NCBI GenBank assembly: GCA_025360285.1
Contig: JANYCM010000171.1
Span: 1-5,040 of the forward strand
Reading direction: 5' to 3'
Origin: Sphingomonadales bacterium
GTDB lineage: Bacteria > Pseudomonadota > Alphaproteobacteria > Sphingomonadales > Sphingomonadaceae
Length of the DNA stretch: 5,040 nt
Shown here: positions 4,804 to 5,040 of the stretch, one piece after another
How positions within the stretch are numbered: position 1 is the first letter of the stretch
Layout of the letters: every line of letters starts with the position of its first letter
The notes under the pieces: model-generated
Seen by the model: the letters and a program-made list of their open reading frames with translations, nothing else
Databases searched by the model: none
What the model was told of the DNA's origin: nothing
Position numbers and translations under genes: made by a program

Positions 4804-5040
4804 TCAGCGATCGAGAACCGCATCGATGCTGATCGCCACCGCGTCCATGTCGGCCATGCCATCGACCCGATCGACGATACCCATCGCTTCATAATGCGGC
4901 AGGATCGGTGCCGTCTTGGCACGATATTCGGCCATGCGGGTGCGCACGGTTTCGGCATTGTCATCGGGCCGGCGCTTGAACGCGGTCGAACCGCAGACAT
5001 CGCAGACGCCGGCGACCTTGGGCAGCTTGTGCCGGTCATG
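4804..5040 (-). CDS. adk: Adenylate kinase, C-terminal part (runs off right edge)
   Basis: Adenylate kinase interconverts ATP plus AMP and two ADP in the cytosol. Only the last 78 residues are present, ending ...AVLDR with TGA at 4804-4806. They begin in the LID domain: HDRHKLPKVAGVCDVCGS, where the Cys pair CDVC looks like the second half of a four-ligand zinc site; the first pair would lie beyond the window. FKRRPDDNAETVRTRM follows, in which fragment residues R24, D26, D27 and R35 align with E. coli R156, D158, D159 and R167, the phosphate-binding and catalytic positions. The remainder (AEYRAKTAPILPHYEAMGIV...) is the typical C-terminal helix and strand. It is the gene normally found between secY and rpsM in this operon; here the S41 gene separates it from rpsM. 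Confidence 0.96.
   Translation of the reverse strand, partial: HDRHKLPKVAGVCDVCGSTAFKRRPDDNAETVRTRMAEYRAKTAPILPHYEAMGIVDRVDGMADMDAVAISIDAVLDR

Noticed and set aside
4770..5039. Minus-strand open frame of 89 codons over the adk end
   Set aside because: The adjacent frame encodes the clear Adk LID and C-terminal sequence; this one is its shadow.

Overview
The window reads as a chromosomal segment of an alphaproteobacterium, most likely a member of Sphingomonadales. This rests on the GC-rich coding, the sequences of RpoA, SecB and Adk, and a ribosomal/RNA polymerase operon ordered rpsM-rpsK-rpoA-rplQ with no rpsD between rpsK and rpoA. Every real gene is on the minus strand, so transcription runs from high to low coordinates. 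There is no sign of a CRISPR array, tRNA, rRNA, phage or transposase.

In transcription order: the C-terminal 78 codons of adenylate kinase (adk, entering from the right edge); 30 nt later a lipoprotein S41-family serine peptidase of 477 residues; a 159-nt gap with a good alphaproteobacterial housekeeping promoter and a structured leader; rpsM (S13, GTG start); a 51-nt gap with a terminator-like hairpin that includes the rpsM stop codon; rpsK (S11); a 109-nt gap with two GC-rich hairpins; rpoA (GTG start); a 212-nt GC-rich, palindrome-rich gap; rplQ (L17); a 70-nt gap; and secB, which runs off the left edge without a stop.

Four of the genes form the alpha operon: two 30S proteins, the RNA polymerase alpha subunit and one 50S protein, so ribosome and polymerase synthesis are coupled. 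The flanking adk and secB (nucleotide homeostasis and the export chaperone) point the same way. The S41 lipoprotein is the one gene with no obvious link to translation.

The most unusual signal is at the left edge. Bases 1-52 are an inverted copy (50 of 52 identical) of bases 226-277, which lie inside secB itself. The SecB reading frame therefore runs, exactly where the protein should end, into the antisense of its own middle. The junction has a 6-base microhomology. This is either a fold-back/template-switch artefact at a contig end or a real inverted partial duplication, and only reads or a second assembly can decide. I see no convincing new multi-gene system. The other points of interest are the RNA structures in the operon's unusually long gaps.
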